Positions 16,214 through 24,130 of a stretch of DNA of 64,000 nucleotides are shown piece by piece. Each line of letters opens with the position of its first letter. Within the stretch, counting starts at the first letter, position 1. A program made the position numbers and the translations under genes. The stretch comes from Pseudonocardia sp. MH-G8 (GTDB taxonomy: Bacteria; Actinomycetota; Actinomycetes; Mycobacteriales; Pseudonocardiaceae), in contig NZ_NKYF01000010.1 of the NCBI RefSeq assembly GCF_002262885.1, forward strand, positions 186,001 through 250,000, written 5' to 3'. Below the pieces are notes generated by a model. The model worked only from the letters and a program-made list of their open reading frames with translations. It was not told the DNA's origin and made no database searches.

Positions 16214-17773
16214 TCACGGCGCCGAGTCTCGACGATGCTCCCGGACTGTAAGGGCAGAAGGTCGCCACTCGTAGCCGCCGCGGGTCCGCCTGAGGCCGAT
16301 GTGCTGATCAGGGCGACGAGCGGGAGCCGGCCGGGGCGGCGGTGCCGGCCGGAACAAGGGCGCGACGCTGTACGACCTCAGCGGCTCCGTTGCCGGCTCG
16401 TGCCCGACAGGTGTGGGGGATGGGGGTTGAAAAGCAGTGGTCCCGGCAGTCGCGTGCGCCGGGCGGTCTCTGTGCCCCCGGCGGGACGAGCGGTGCCGAC
16501 CTCCCGCGCGCTTCGCCTCGGGCTCGGCGGGTAGCAGCCCCCGGCGCCGCAACGACCGGAGTGCGACGGCGCAGATCAGGCCGAGGACGAGGAGCGCGAG
16601 CCACGGAACGGCGGGAAGGCCGCGGGTCCTCGCGAGATCCATCGCCCAGCCCGTGCCCAGATTGCCGAGCATGATCCCCACGCCGCACACCGTGTTGTAG
16701 AGCCCGTAGTGCGTGGCAACCAACCGGCCACCGGACAGCGAGACGATGGTGTCCATCTCGAAGGGGAAGACGATCGCGGTGCCGAGCGCGAGCACCGCCG
16801 AGGCCGTGATCAGCGCGACCAGCCCGACCACGACGGCAGCGCCGCCGGTCGGCTCGACGGGGATGAGCTCGGCGACCAGCAACGGGACGAAGGCCGCGCC
16901 CATTGTGGCGAGGCCGATGCCCATGGACCGGCCAGGTCCGAGACGTTGACGGCACCAGGCCGTCACCCGCAGCTGACCGAGAATCGTCACCAGGCCGGAG
17001 ACGGCGAACACCGCTGCGACGGCCCCGCTCGCCCCGAGCTCCGAGCGCATGACCAGGTTCGCCTGCAAGGGCAGGGCCAGGTACACCTGGAAGGAGAGCA
17101 CGTAAGAGCCGATCATCGCCACGGCGAAGAGCACGAACGACCGGTTGCTCGCCACGGAGCGCCAGGTCGACAGCATCGACTCCCTGGCGGTGTCCGCGGC
17201 GCCGGATCGTTGCGGCAGGGCTCGGACCTGCAACACGGTCAGCAGTGCGAACACCGCCGCAGCGACGGCGCAGGTGAGGGAGAACGCGACTCCGGTGAGG
17301 GCGAGCCCTATCAGGGGGCCGAGCAGGATGCCGGCCTGGTAGAACACGCTGAACAGGGCGAACGCCTCCACACGGCGCTCTCCGGCGTCCTGCGCGAGAT
17401 AGGCCCGCACGGCCGGGTTGAACAGGGCGCCGGCGAACCCGGTCGCCGCGGAGGCCGCGATCAGCGCAGGGACGGAGTCGACGACCCCGAGCAGTCCGAA
17501 CCCGACCGTGCGCAGGGCACAGCCCGCGACGATGAGTGGCTTGTACCCGAAGCGGTCCGCGAGGCTGCCGCCCAGCAGGAACATCCCCTGCTGGGCGAAG
17601 TTGCGCACGCCCAGGACGAGCCCTACGAGCCAGGTCGCCAGGCCCAGCTCACCGGACAGGTGGGCAGCGAGGTAGGGCACGAGCATGTAGAACCCGATGT
17701 TGATGGTGAGCTGGTTGAGCAGCAGCAGCTGCACCGGCCGCGGGAACGACCGGTACTGGGCGAACGCCCGCAT
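16214..17773 (-). CDS. MFS transporter of the CysK2-linked (Rv0849-like) type
   Basis: This 519-residue transporter has 12 membrane helices in the first 410 residues and the MFS loop motif GGSLADRFGYKPLIV between helices 2 and 3. A long, basic, Pro/Arg-rich cytoplasmic tail of about 110 residues is unusual. Its ATG overlaps the stop of the cysteine-synthase gene by one base. From memory, the same cysK2-MFS order occurs in M. tuberculosis (Rv0848-Rv0849) downstream of lpqS. The exported compound is unknown. Confidence 0.82.
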   Translation of the reverse strand: MRAFAQYRSFPRPVQLLLLNQLTINIGFYMLVPYLAAHLSGELGLATWLVGLVLGVRNFAQQGMFLLGGSLADRFGYKPLIVAGCALRTVGFGLLGVVDSVPALIAASAATGFAGALFNPAVRAYLAQDAGERRVEAFALFSVFYQAGILLGPLIGLALTGVAFSLTCAVAAAVFALLTVLQVRALPQRSGAADTARESMLSTWRSVASNRSFVLFAVAMIGSYVLSFQVYLALPLQANLVMRSELGASGAVAAVFAVSGLVTILGQLRVTAWCRQRLGPGRSMGIGLATMGAAFVPLLVAELIPVEPTGGAAVVVGLVALITASAVLALGTAIVFPFEMDTIVSLSGGRLVATHYGLYNTVCGVGIMLGNLGTGWAMDLARTRGLPAVPWLALLVLGLICAVALRSLRRRGLLPAEPEAKRAGGRHRSSRRGHRDRPAHATAGTTAFQPPSPTPVGHEPATEPLRSYSVAPLFRPAPPPRPAPARRPDQHIGLRRTRGGYEWRPSALTVREHRRDSAP

Positions 17774-18864
17774 CAGCCGAACCCCGGCTTGGCGCGGGGA
17801 TCAAGCACGCTGGCACATCGCGTCCAGCGCTCCACGTTGCGGTGCGCCGGGTGCACCAGGAGGTCGGGTTCGCGCGCCGGTCGCACCCCCAGCAGGCCGT
17901 GCGTCCGGCAGTAGTCGTCGTTGTAGACGGTGTCGAAGTAGCGCTGGGGTCCGTCCGGGAAGATCGCCACGATCCGGGTTCCGGGCGGGAGCGTCCTGGC
18001 CGCCCAGCCCGCCACGAGGCCGACTGCGCCGACACTCCATCCGCCGCTCGTGTAGCTGCTGGCTGCCAGGGCCCGGCACGCCCAGACAGCCTCCGCGGGG
18101 GCCACCCAGTGCACCTCGTCGAAGGCGTCGTAGTCCACGTTCCGGGGGTAGATGCTCGAGCCGAGACCGCGCATGAGCCGAGGGCGGGCCTGCTGCCCGA
18201 AGATGGTCGAGCCGGTGGCGTCGACGCCCACGAGCCGCATCTCGGACTGGTGCCGGCGGACCTCCGCTGCGATGCCGGCGGAGTGCCCCCCGGTTCCGAC
18301 CGAACAGACTAGGACGTCGATCCGGCCCACCTGGGACAGGAGCTCTCGGGCCAGGGGGCCGTACGCCGCCACGTTGTCCGGGTTGTTGTACTGGTCGGGG
18401 CAGTAGGCATCGGGGTCCCGGGCCAGCAGGTCGCGCACGTGCTCGCGGCGCGCCTCCTGCCAGCCGCCCTGCGGCGAGGGGCGGTCGACGACGTCGACCT
18501 GTGCGCCGTAGGCGCGCAACATCCGCACCATCATGGGTTCCATACCCGGGTCGCTGACCAGGGTCACCGGGTGCTCGTAGGCGATGCCGGCCAGTGCCAG
18601 GCCGAGGCCCAGGGTGCCGCTGGTCGACTCCACGATGCGGGCCCCCGGTCGGAGGTCGCCGCGCTCACGGGCGCATCGGATCATGTGGAGGGCGGGACGA
18701 TCCTTGATGCCCCCCGGGTTGGCGCCCTCGAGCTTCGCCCAGTACCCGGTACCGCGCGGGGTGAACGGCTCGTCGATGAACATGACAGGGGTGTCTCCGA
18801 CGGCGGCGCACAGTCGGGTGGTGACGTCGACGGCCGGGCGGCGTGGTTCCAGGGTTGTTTCCAC
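17773..18864 (-). CDS. cysK2: PLP-dependent cysteine synthase family, CysK2-like
   Basis: The 363-residue fold-type II PLP enzyme has Schiff-base Lys54 in GGIKDRPAL, the substrate/cofactor loop ESTSGTLGLGLA, and the phosphate loop VGTGGHSAG. The C-terminus is longer than in CysK/CysM. Mycobacterial CysK2 makes S-sulfocysteine from thiosulfate and O-phosphoserine; I infer a related reaction here from the gene context (LpqS-like gene upstream, MFS gene downstream). The start is GTG 18864 with a weak AGGA ten bases upstream. Other members of the fold (SbnA-type) cannot be excluded. Confidence 0.8.
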   Translation of the reverse strand: METTLEPRRPAVDVTTRLCAAVGDTPVMFIDEPFTPRGTGYWAKLEGANPGGIKDRPALHMIRCARERGDLRPGARIVESTSGTLGLGLALAGIAYEHPVTLVSDPGMEPMMVRMLRAYGAQVDVVDRPSPQGGWQEARREHVRDLLARDPDAYCPDQYNNPDNVAAYGPLARELLSQVGRIDVLVCSVGTGGHSAGIAAEVRRHQSEMRLVGVDATGSTIFGQQARPRLMRGLGSSIYPRNVDYDAFDEVHWVAPAEAVWACRALAASSYTSGGWSVGAVGLVAGWAARTLPPGTRIVAIFPDGPQRYFDTVYNDDYCRTHGLLGVRPAREPDLLVHPAHRNVERWTRCASVLDPRAKPGFG

Positions 18865-18971
18865 TGTGTGTCGTCCTCATCGGGATCGCGCGCGCCAGAT
18901 CGGCGCGCAAGGAGGGGAGCGGTCGCTGGCGCGGAAGGGGGGCGTTTTCCCCGGCGTTCCGCGGCGGCTCC

Positions 18972-19358
18972 TCACGTCCTTGCGATCTCCAGCAGGAGCA
19001 ACAGACTGTGACCGTGTGGCTGCCGGGGATGAGCACGGACAGCGACGGGCAGGTACGAGCGCGCCGGCTCCACCTCGGGAACGGGCGGCACCCGGTGTGC
19101 GACGTCCACATCGCCGCGCGGCGCTTCCGTGCCCCGGGCCGTCGTGGTGATGTTCTCGACGGCCGTTGTGCAGGATCCATCCTCTCCGCCGGCCGCAGCA
19201 GGACCAACGGTGGAGGTAGTGCCCGACCCCGTCTGCGTGGCACCTGGCAGGTGCACGCACGGTGCGGAGAAGATGAGCAGGAAGAGGGCGGTGAGGACGA
19301 GGAGCGCAGCAGTGGGCGTCAGGTGCCGTGCACCAGCATCCGCTCGTCTGCCGCTCAC
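18972..19358 (-). CDS. LpqS/DUF6153-like small secreted protein, copy 2
   Basis: Read from GTG 19358 this is a 128-residue protein with one hydrophobic helix (PTAALLVLTALFLLIFSAP), a Thr/Gly-rich middle and a His-containing tail (PHGHSLLLLLEIART). It sits directly upstream of the cysK2-like gene, the position of lpqS in mycobacteria. No ribosome site precedes any start. The hexamer TACTTT lies nine bases before GTG 19358, which suits a leaderless transcript. A start at GTG 19412 is possible. Confidence 0.5.
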   Translation of the reverse strand: MSGRRADAGARHLTPTAALLVLTALFLLIFSAPCVHLPGATQTGSGTTSTVGPAAAGGEDGSCTTAVENITTTARGTEAPRGDVDVAHRVPPVPEVEPARSYLPVAVRAHPRQPHGHSLLLLLEIART

Positions 19359-19374
19359 AGTGACGACAAAGTAA

Positions 19375-19394
19375 CAGTGAGCAATCAGTGAGCA
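19375..19394 (+). promoter_or_regulatory. Direct repeat upstream of LpqS-like copy 2
   Basis: CAGTGAGCA occurs twice (19375-19383 and 19386-19394), an 11-base period of about one helical turn. It lies just upstream of the TACTTT hexamer in the orientation of the LpqS-like/cysK2 operon. This suits an activator or repressor site and is unlike the CsoR boxes elsewhere in the window. Confidence 0.45.
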
Positions 19395-19401
19395 CTGCCC
19401 G

Positions 19402-19514
19402 CCCGTGTGCACGAATGGACGAATCTCCTGCGACGATCGCTGGCGGCGGTCAGCGCGGCGACGCCGAGCGCACCGCCGATCTGCTGGCTCGCGTTGAAAA
19501 GCGGCGCACCGCTC
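19402..19514 (-). pseudogene. Relic of an EmrB/QacA-type MFS transporter
   Basis: In the minus frame the DNA reads GAPLFNASQQIGGALGVAAL followed by TAASDRR. This is the conserved helix-11 region of DHA2 drug transporters (compare VNTSYQVGSALGLAAVTAL in the intact MFS protein at 32695-34131). About 30 codons survive, with no start and no remaining domain, and it abuts the stop of the F510_1955-like gene. It is a deletion scar of a former pump gene. Confidence 0.6.
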
Positions 19515-20375
19515 TCAGCCGGTCGGCGCGGTGATCACCCTCCACGTGCGGCCGCCGTCATCCGACGTGAGCACGCCCTCGGCCGTGGCTGCGGCATAGC
19601 GGCCGGGGGCGAGGGCGGTGAATGCCTGCGGTGCGCCGGGGAGGGCGCCGGTCTGGCTCCATGCCGGATCCCTGAACTCCCAGACGCCGCCGTCCCCGTC
19701 GACGCCGGCCAGGACCGGATCCGCCTCGGCGCCGTCCTCCTCGGTGTGGTCGACGACCGCGAGCAGGCGTGGTGGCTGCTCGCTCGCGGCCGTAAACGTC
19801 AACCCGCCGTCGGTGCTCTCCTGCAGCCCGTCCGGTGTCGTCGCGAGCACTCGCAGGGGGTCGTCCGGATCCGCCTCGAGGTATGCCATCCCGAGCTCGG
19901 CGCCGCGTCGCCAGTTCTCACCGTGATCGTCACTGCGCATGACGAGCCCGTCGGTGGAGTTCAACCCGCAGATCGTCGCCCCCGTGACGGTGAGGGAGTG
20001 GAAGTCCGCCTCGCCGGCTAGGGAGACGCTCGCCCACGTCTGCGCGCGGTCGGTGCTCCGGATGAGCCCCAGGTGCGTGGGCCCGGGTTCGCGGACGTCG
20101 GGGTGGCCGCTGGCGAGGAACAGATCCGGGCCGGCAACGACGAAGCCCATCGTGTCCTGGTAGCGGTCGGCGATCCGATGCGGGCCCTCGGGGCCCAGCC
20201 GGAAGACGCCGTTGTGGCCGGCGACGTAGATCAGCCCGTCCGCCGGGTTCAGATCGATGCCGTGGACGTGGCCGAACCCGGGGTCGGAACCGGCCTCCTG
20301 GCGGGGGGTACCGGTGCCGGGCGAGGGACCGGGAGCAGCGCAACCTGCGACAGCGGCTGCTGCGGCGAGGGGCAA
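19515..20375 (-). CDS. F510_1955-type glycosylhydrolase-like beta-propeller lipoprotein
   Basis: The 286-residue secreted protein has BNR/sialidase-like repeats: RSTDRAQTW, RSDDHGENWR, ESTDGGLTF and TSDDGGRTW (Asp-box S/TxDxGxxW). The start of the domain is GHVHGIDLNPADGLIYVAGH, typical of F510_1955-family proteins. The signal is a lipobox-like AAVAGC. The in-frame start is a TTG without ribosome site, while the good site GAGGAG leads to a GTG in another frame. A single-base frame change near 20376-20390 is possible. The family has no proven activity. Confidence 0.7.
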   Translation of the reverse strand: MPLAAAAAVAGCAAPGPSPGTGTPRQEAGSDPGFGHVHGIDLNPADGLIYVAGHNGVFRLGPEGPHRIADRYQDTMGFVVAGPDLFLASGHPDVREPGPTHLGLIRSTDRAQTWASVSLAGEADFHSLTVTGATICGLNSTDGLVMRSDDHGENWRRGAELGMAYLEADPDDPLRVLATTPDGLQESTDGGLTFTAASEQPPRLLAVVDHTEEDGAEADPVLAGVDGDGGVWEFRDPAWSQTGALPGAPQAFTALAPGRYAAATAEGVLTSDDGGRTWRVITAPTG

Positions 20376-20470
20376 GAGGATGCGGACGGATGCGCACAGC
20401 GACTCCTCAGCGGCGGAGACGGCCGGGGAAGCACGAAGCGCTCCCCCGGCCGGAAGGTGAACGGACTGCC

Positions 20471-21136
20471 TCAGCTCGTCTGCAGCATCTGCCGCATCTG
20501 GGCGATCTCCGCGTTCTGGGCTTCGATGATCTGCGCTGCGAGTTCCTTGGCCTGGGGGTTCACGCCCTCCGCCAGCTCACGCTCGGAATCGCGGACGGCC
20601 CCCTCGTGGTGGGTGATCATCATTTCCAGGAACATCCTGTCGAACGCAGCGCCGGTGGCGCCTTGCAGCTGTTCCATCTGCTCCGGCGTCATCATGCCGT
20701 CCATACCGGACATACCTGGGTCCGTCATCCCGGGCATGCCCGAGTGGTCCATGCCGGCCATGCCGCCGTCATCGGGGACCTCGGCGCCCCAGGCCTCAAG
20801 GAAGCCGGTCATCGTGGCGATCTCCGGGTCCTGAGCCCCCTGGATCTGCTCGGCGAGGGCCTTCACATCGGGGTTCTCCGTGCGCTCGACGGCCATCTCG
20901 GCCATCTCCACGGCCTGGCGGTGGTGCGGAATCATCATCTGGGCGAAGCGGATGTCCGCCTCGTTGTGCTCCGTGCTGACCCCCTGCGACGCCGAAGCGC
21001 TCGGGGACGCCTCGCCGGGCGTGCTCGGAGGGGCGCTTGCCGGCGTCGATGCACCGGCACAGGCGGACAGGGTCAGGGACAGCGCGAGTGCGCCGCCGAC
21101 CAGGCAGGTGCGCGCGGACATGCGGATCTTGGACAT
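20471..21136 (-). CDS. DUF305 lipoprotein with two HH motifs and Met-rich linker
   Basis: The protein has 221 residues, a lipoprotein signal (LALSLTLSACAG) and two four-helix DUF305 halves marked by MIPHHRQAVEMA and MITHHEGAVRD. The central linker is rich in Met, Gly and His (GMAGMDHSGMPGM and GMSGMDGMM), well suited to bind Cu(I). DUF305 proteins are commonly encoded with copper and silver resistance genes. GAGGAG lies seven bases before ATG 21136. It lies between two other envelope copper-type genes on the same strand. Confidence 0.87.
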   Translation of the reverse strand: MSKIRMSARTCLVGGALALSLTLSACAGASTPASAPPSTPGEASPSASASQGVSTEHNEADIRFAQMMIPHHRQAVEMAEMAVERTENPDVKALAEQIQGAQDPEIATMTGFLEAWGAEVPDDGGMAGMDHSGMPGMTDPGMSGMDGMMTPEQMEQLQGATGAAFDRMFLEMMITHHEGAVRDSERELAEGVNPQAKELAAQIIEAQNAEIAQMRQMLQTS

Positions 21137-21203
21137 GGAAGAACTCCTCTGCGGAAGGTGACTGTGCGGGACGAGCAGCCCGGTCAGCGCCGGGTTGCTG
21201 TCT

Positions 21204-21641
21204 CTACAGCCGGAACACGCAGAGGGACAGGAAGATCGGGTGTGGTGGTGCACGGGTCCGCTGCCGCCCGTTCGCAGCGATCCGGAGGAGAGTCGGTGGC
21301 GTGCCGTCGATCCTGCCGAACAGCGCGCGGAGTGCGATGCCGGCGAGCGCGCTGAGCAGCACGAACACACACGCCGTCATCATCGCGTGGCTGTCGGTGT
21401 CGTGCGGATCCGACACCGAGGCGACGGCGGTGGGCGTCGAGCGGTCGGTCCCCGCCATGTGCTCCATCGTGGCGGCCTCGGTCGTCGGCCCCGCCGTGGT
21501 GATCGGAGTGTGGTGCGCGCCGAGCGGGTCGGTCGCCGCCAGCCCGTGCATGGCCAGGAAGCCGACGGCGGCGAGGAGGAGCAGGACGAGCCGGGCCACG
21601 CCAACGGCACGGCCTCGCGTCACGACTGCCTGCGGGTCCAC
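21204..21641 (-). CDS. LpqS/DUF6153-like membrane protein, copy 3
   Basis: The 145-residue protein has an N-terminal helix (LVLLLLAAVGFLAMHGL), a His/Met-rich loop (LGAHHTPITT, MEHMAG, HDTDSHAMM), a second helix (ACVFVLLSALAGIALRALF) and the tail HPIFLSLCVFRL. It is the clearest DUF6153-type member of the three copies. The GTG start has GGAAG upstream. It lies after the copA terminator and before DUF305, so it likely starts a separate transcript of three genes. Confidence 0.65.
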   Translation of the reverse strand: MDPQAVVTRGRAVGVARLVLLLLAAVGFLAMHGLAATDPLGAHHTPITTAGPTTEAATMEHMAGTDRSTPTAVASVSDPHDTDSHAMMTACVFVLLSALAGIALRALFGRIDGTPPTLLRIAANGRQRTRAPPHPIFLSLCVFRL

Positions 21642-21718
21642 TGGCTTCCATCATGCCGGAGACGCGGGCGTGCACCGCTCTCGGGGGAAGAGCGGCGCAG
21701 TGGCCGGGAAGCAGGGGA

Positions 21719-21748
21719 CGTCGCCGGCCCGGTGCAGGGCCGGCGACG
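21719..21748 (-). terminator. Terminator after copA
   Basis: A perfect 12-bp GC-rich stem (CGTCGCCGGCCC) with a 6-base loop begins 15 bases after the copA stop. It separates the csoR-copZ-copA transcript from the LpqS-like/DUF305 genes. Confidence 0.72.
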
Positions 21749-21762
21749 CCTTCGCACAAGGA

Positions 21763-24111
21763 TCAACTCGGGATCGCCGCCACCTCACGCCGGCGCTGGT
21801 CCTCGGTGGCGACCGCGCTGGGCTGCTCGTCGGCCCGCGAGGCGAACCGGCGTAGCCGCAGGCTGTTGGCCACCACGAACGCCGAGCTGAACGCCATCGC
21901 CGCACCGGCGATCATCGGGTTCAGCAGGCCGGAGGCGGCCAACGGCAGGGCAGCCACGTTGTAGGCGAACGCCCAGAACAGGTTGCCCTTGATCGTGGCG
22001 AGCGTGCGACGGGAGAGCCGGATCGCGTCAGCCGCGGCCCGCAGGTCGCCGCGGACGAGGGTGATGTCGCTGGCCTCGATGGCGACGTCGGTGCCGGTGC
22101 CCATGGCCAGGCCCAGGTCGGCCTGAGCGAGGGCGGCGGCGTCGTTCACCCCGTCGCCGACCATGGCGACGATCTTCCCCTGAGCCTGCAGGCGCTTGAC
22201 GACATCGACCTTGTCGGCCGGAAGCACCTCGGCGACGACCTCGTCGATCCCCACCTCGGCGGCGACCGCGTGCGCCACCGCCGTGTTGTCCCCGGTGAGC
22301 AGCACCGGGGTGAGGCCGAGCCCGCGGAGTTGGGCGACGGCCTGTGCCGAGGTCTGCTTGATGGTGTCCGACACGACCAGTACGGCGCGGGCAGTGCCGT
22401 CCCAGGCGACGGCGATCGCCGTGCGGCCCTCGGCCTCGGCCGCTGCCTTCGCGGCGGCGAGAGCGGGCGTCAGCGGCTGACTCCACTGCTCCAGCAGCGC
22501 CGCCCGCCCGACGAGCACCGCGTGCCCGTCGACCACGCCCTGCACCCCGAGCCCTTCGACGTTGGTGAACTCCTCGACGTCGGGGAGGGTGCCGAGGCGG
22601 TCCTGCGCTCCACGCGCGACCGCGGCGGCGATCGGGTGTTCAGAGGCGTTCTCCAGCGCCCCGGCCAACCGCAGGACCTCGGCCTCGTCGGCGCCGTCCG
22701 TCGTGTCGACGTGCACCCCGACCAGGCTCATCTGCCCGCTGGTGACTGTTCCGGTCTTGTCGAGGACCACGGTGTCGACGCGGCGGGTGGACTCGAGCAC
22801 CTCCGGCCCCTTGATCAGGATCCCCAGCTGCGCGCCACGCCCGGTACCGACGAGCAGCGCGGTGGGCGTCGCCAGCCCCAGCGCGCAGGGGCAAGCGATG
22901 ATCAACACCGCCACCGCGGCGGTGAAGGCGGCCGCGGCACCGCTGCCGGTGCCGAGCCAGAACCCGAGCGTTCCGGCGGCCAGGGCGATGACGATCGGCA
23001 CGAACACGCCGGAGATGCGGTCGGCGAGCCGCTGCACAGCGGCCTTGCCGTTCTGGGCGTCCTCGACGAGCTTGGCCATCTGCGCGAGCTGCGTGTCGGA
23101 ACCGACGCGGGTGGCCCGCACGACCAGCCGGCCACCCGCGTTGACCGTCGCGCCGACGACGGAGTCGCCGGGTGCGACCTCCACGGGGACGGACTCGCCG
23201 GTGAGCATCGAGGCGTCGACTGCTGAGGACCCGTCTTCGATCACGCCGTCGGTGGCGATCTTCTCACCCGGCCGGACCACGAACCGGTCGCCGACAGCGA
23301 GCTGGTCGATGGAGATCCGGACCTCGGTGTCCGTTCCGGCCGGGCCGTCACGCAGGACGGCGACCTCCTTCGCCCCGAGCTCGAGCAGTGCGCGGAGGGC
23401 TGCGCCTGCCCGCCGCTTGGAGCGGGCCTCGAAGTAGCGCCCGGCCAGGATGAACGTTGTGACAGCGGCCGCGACCTCCAGGTAGATGTTCCCCGCGCCG
23501 TCGCTCGGGGCGATGGTGAGCTCGAACGGGTGGGTCATCCCGGGCACGCCTGCGGTTCCGAGCAGCAGGGCGTAGAGCGACCAGGCGAACGCGGCGAGCA
23601 CACCCATCGAGATCAGCGTGTCCATGGTCGCGGCACCGTGGCGCAGGTTCGCCCATGCTGCGCGGTGGAACGGCCACGCCGCCCAGACGACGACCGGCCC
23701 GGCGAAGGCGAGGGAGATCCACTGCCAGTAGGTGAACTGGAGTGCGGGGACCATCGCCATCGCGATCACAGGGACCGACAGGACGATGCTCGTGATCAGG
23801 CGGTTGCGCAGCGCGATCGTCGGGTCGCTCTCCTCGGACTGCTCCTCGTTATCGTGTGCGGCCCGGGGCCGCGGCAGCGCAGCCGTGTAGCCGGCCGCCT
23901 CGACCTGCTCCACGAGGGTGGCGGGGTCCACGCCTTCCGGCGCGCTGATTCGCGCCTTCTCGGTGGCGTAGTTGACGGTGGCGGTGACGCCGTCGAGCTT
24001 GTTGAGCTTGCGTTCGATCCGGTTGGCGCAGGACGCGCACGTCATGCCGCCGATGGCCAGTTCGATGTCGGTGACAGCAGCACCGGATGGGGCCGTCGTG
24101 GTGGTGCTCAT
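21763..24111 (-). CDS. copA: Copper-exporting P1B-type ATPase CopA
   Basis: The 782-residue P-type ATPase has one N-terminal metal-binding domain (GMTCASCANRIERK), eight membrane helices, actuator motif LTGESVPVE, the membrane CPC motif IIACPCALGLATPTALL, phosphorylation site DKTGT, the SEHPIA motif of P1B pumps and the hinge GDGVNDAAAL. It exports Cu(I) from the cytoplasm. I placed the start at ATG 24111, with GGAGAGGA eight bases upstream; earlier in-frame sequence is antisense to the adjacent gene. It is the fourth gene of csoR-copZ-(secreted protein)-copA. Confidence 0.95.
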   Translation of the reverse strand: MSTTTTAPSGAAVTDIELAIGGMTCASCANRIERKLNKLDGVTATVNYATEKARISAPEGVDPATLVEQVEAAGYTAALPRPRAAHDNEEQSEESDPTIALRNRLITSIVLSVPVIAMAMVPALQFTYWQWISLAFAGPVVVWAAWPFHRAAWANLRHGAATMDTLISMGVLAAFAWSLYALLLGTAGVPGMTHPFELTIAPSDGAGNIYLEVAAAVTTFILAGRYFEARSKRRAGAALRALLELGAKEVAVLRDGPAGTDTEVRISIDQLAVGDRFVVRPGEKIATDGVIEDGSSAVDASMLTGESVPVEVAPGDSVVGATVNAGGRLVVRATRVGSDTQLAQMAKLVEDAQNGKAAVQRLADRISGVFVPIVIALAAGTLGFWLGTGSGAAAAFTAAVAVLIIACPCALGLATPTALLVGTGRGAQLGILIKGPEVLESTRRVDTVVLDKTGTVTSGQMSLVGVHVDTTDGADEAEVLRLAGALENASEHPIAAAVARGAQDRLGTLPDVEEFTNVEGLGVQGVVDGHAVLVGRAALLEQWSQPLTPALAAAKAAAEAEGRTAIAVAWDGTARAVLVVSDTIKQTSAQAVAQLRGLGLTPVLLTGDNTAVAHAVAAEVGIDEVVAEVLPADKVDVVKRLQAQGKIVAMVGDGVNDAAALAQADLGLAMGTGTDVAIEASDITLVRGDLRAAADAIRLSRRTLATIKGNLFWAFAYNVAALPLAASGLLNPMIAGAAMAFSSAFVVANSLRLRRFASRADEQPSAVATEDQRRREVAAIPS

Positions 24112-24130
24112 GATCCGAGTCCTCTCCTGC

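Noticed and set aside
16709..17914. Plus-strand 400-codon frame opposite the MFS gene
   Set aside because: Composition is that of antisense high-GC DNA, without a ribosome site; the minus-strand MFS protein explains it.
21763..24111. Zinc/cadmium (ZntA) specificity of the P-type ATPase
   Set aside because: CPC motif and context (CsoR, CopZ) fit Cu(I) export; no Zn-type regulator is near.
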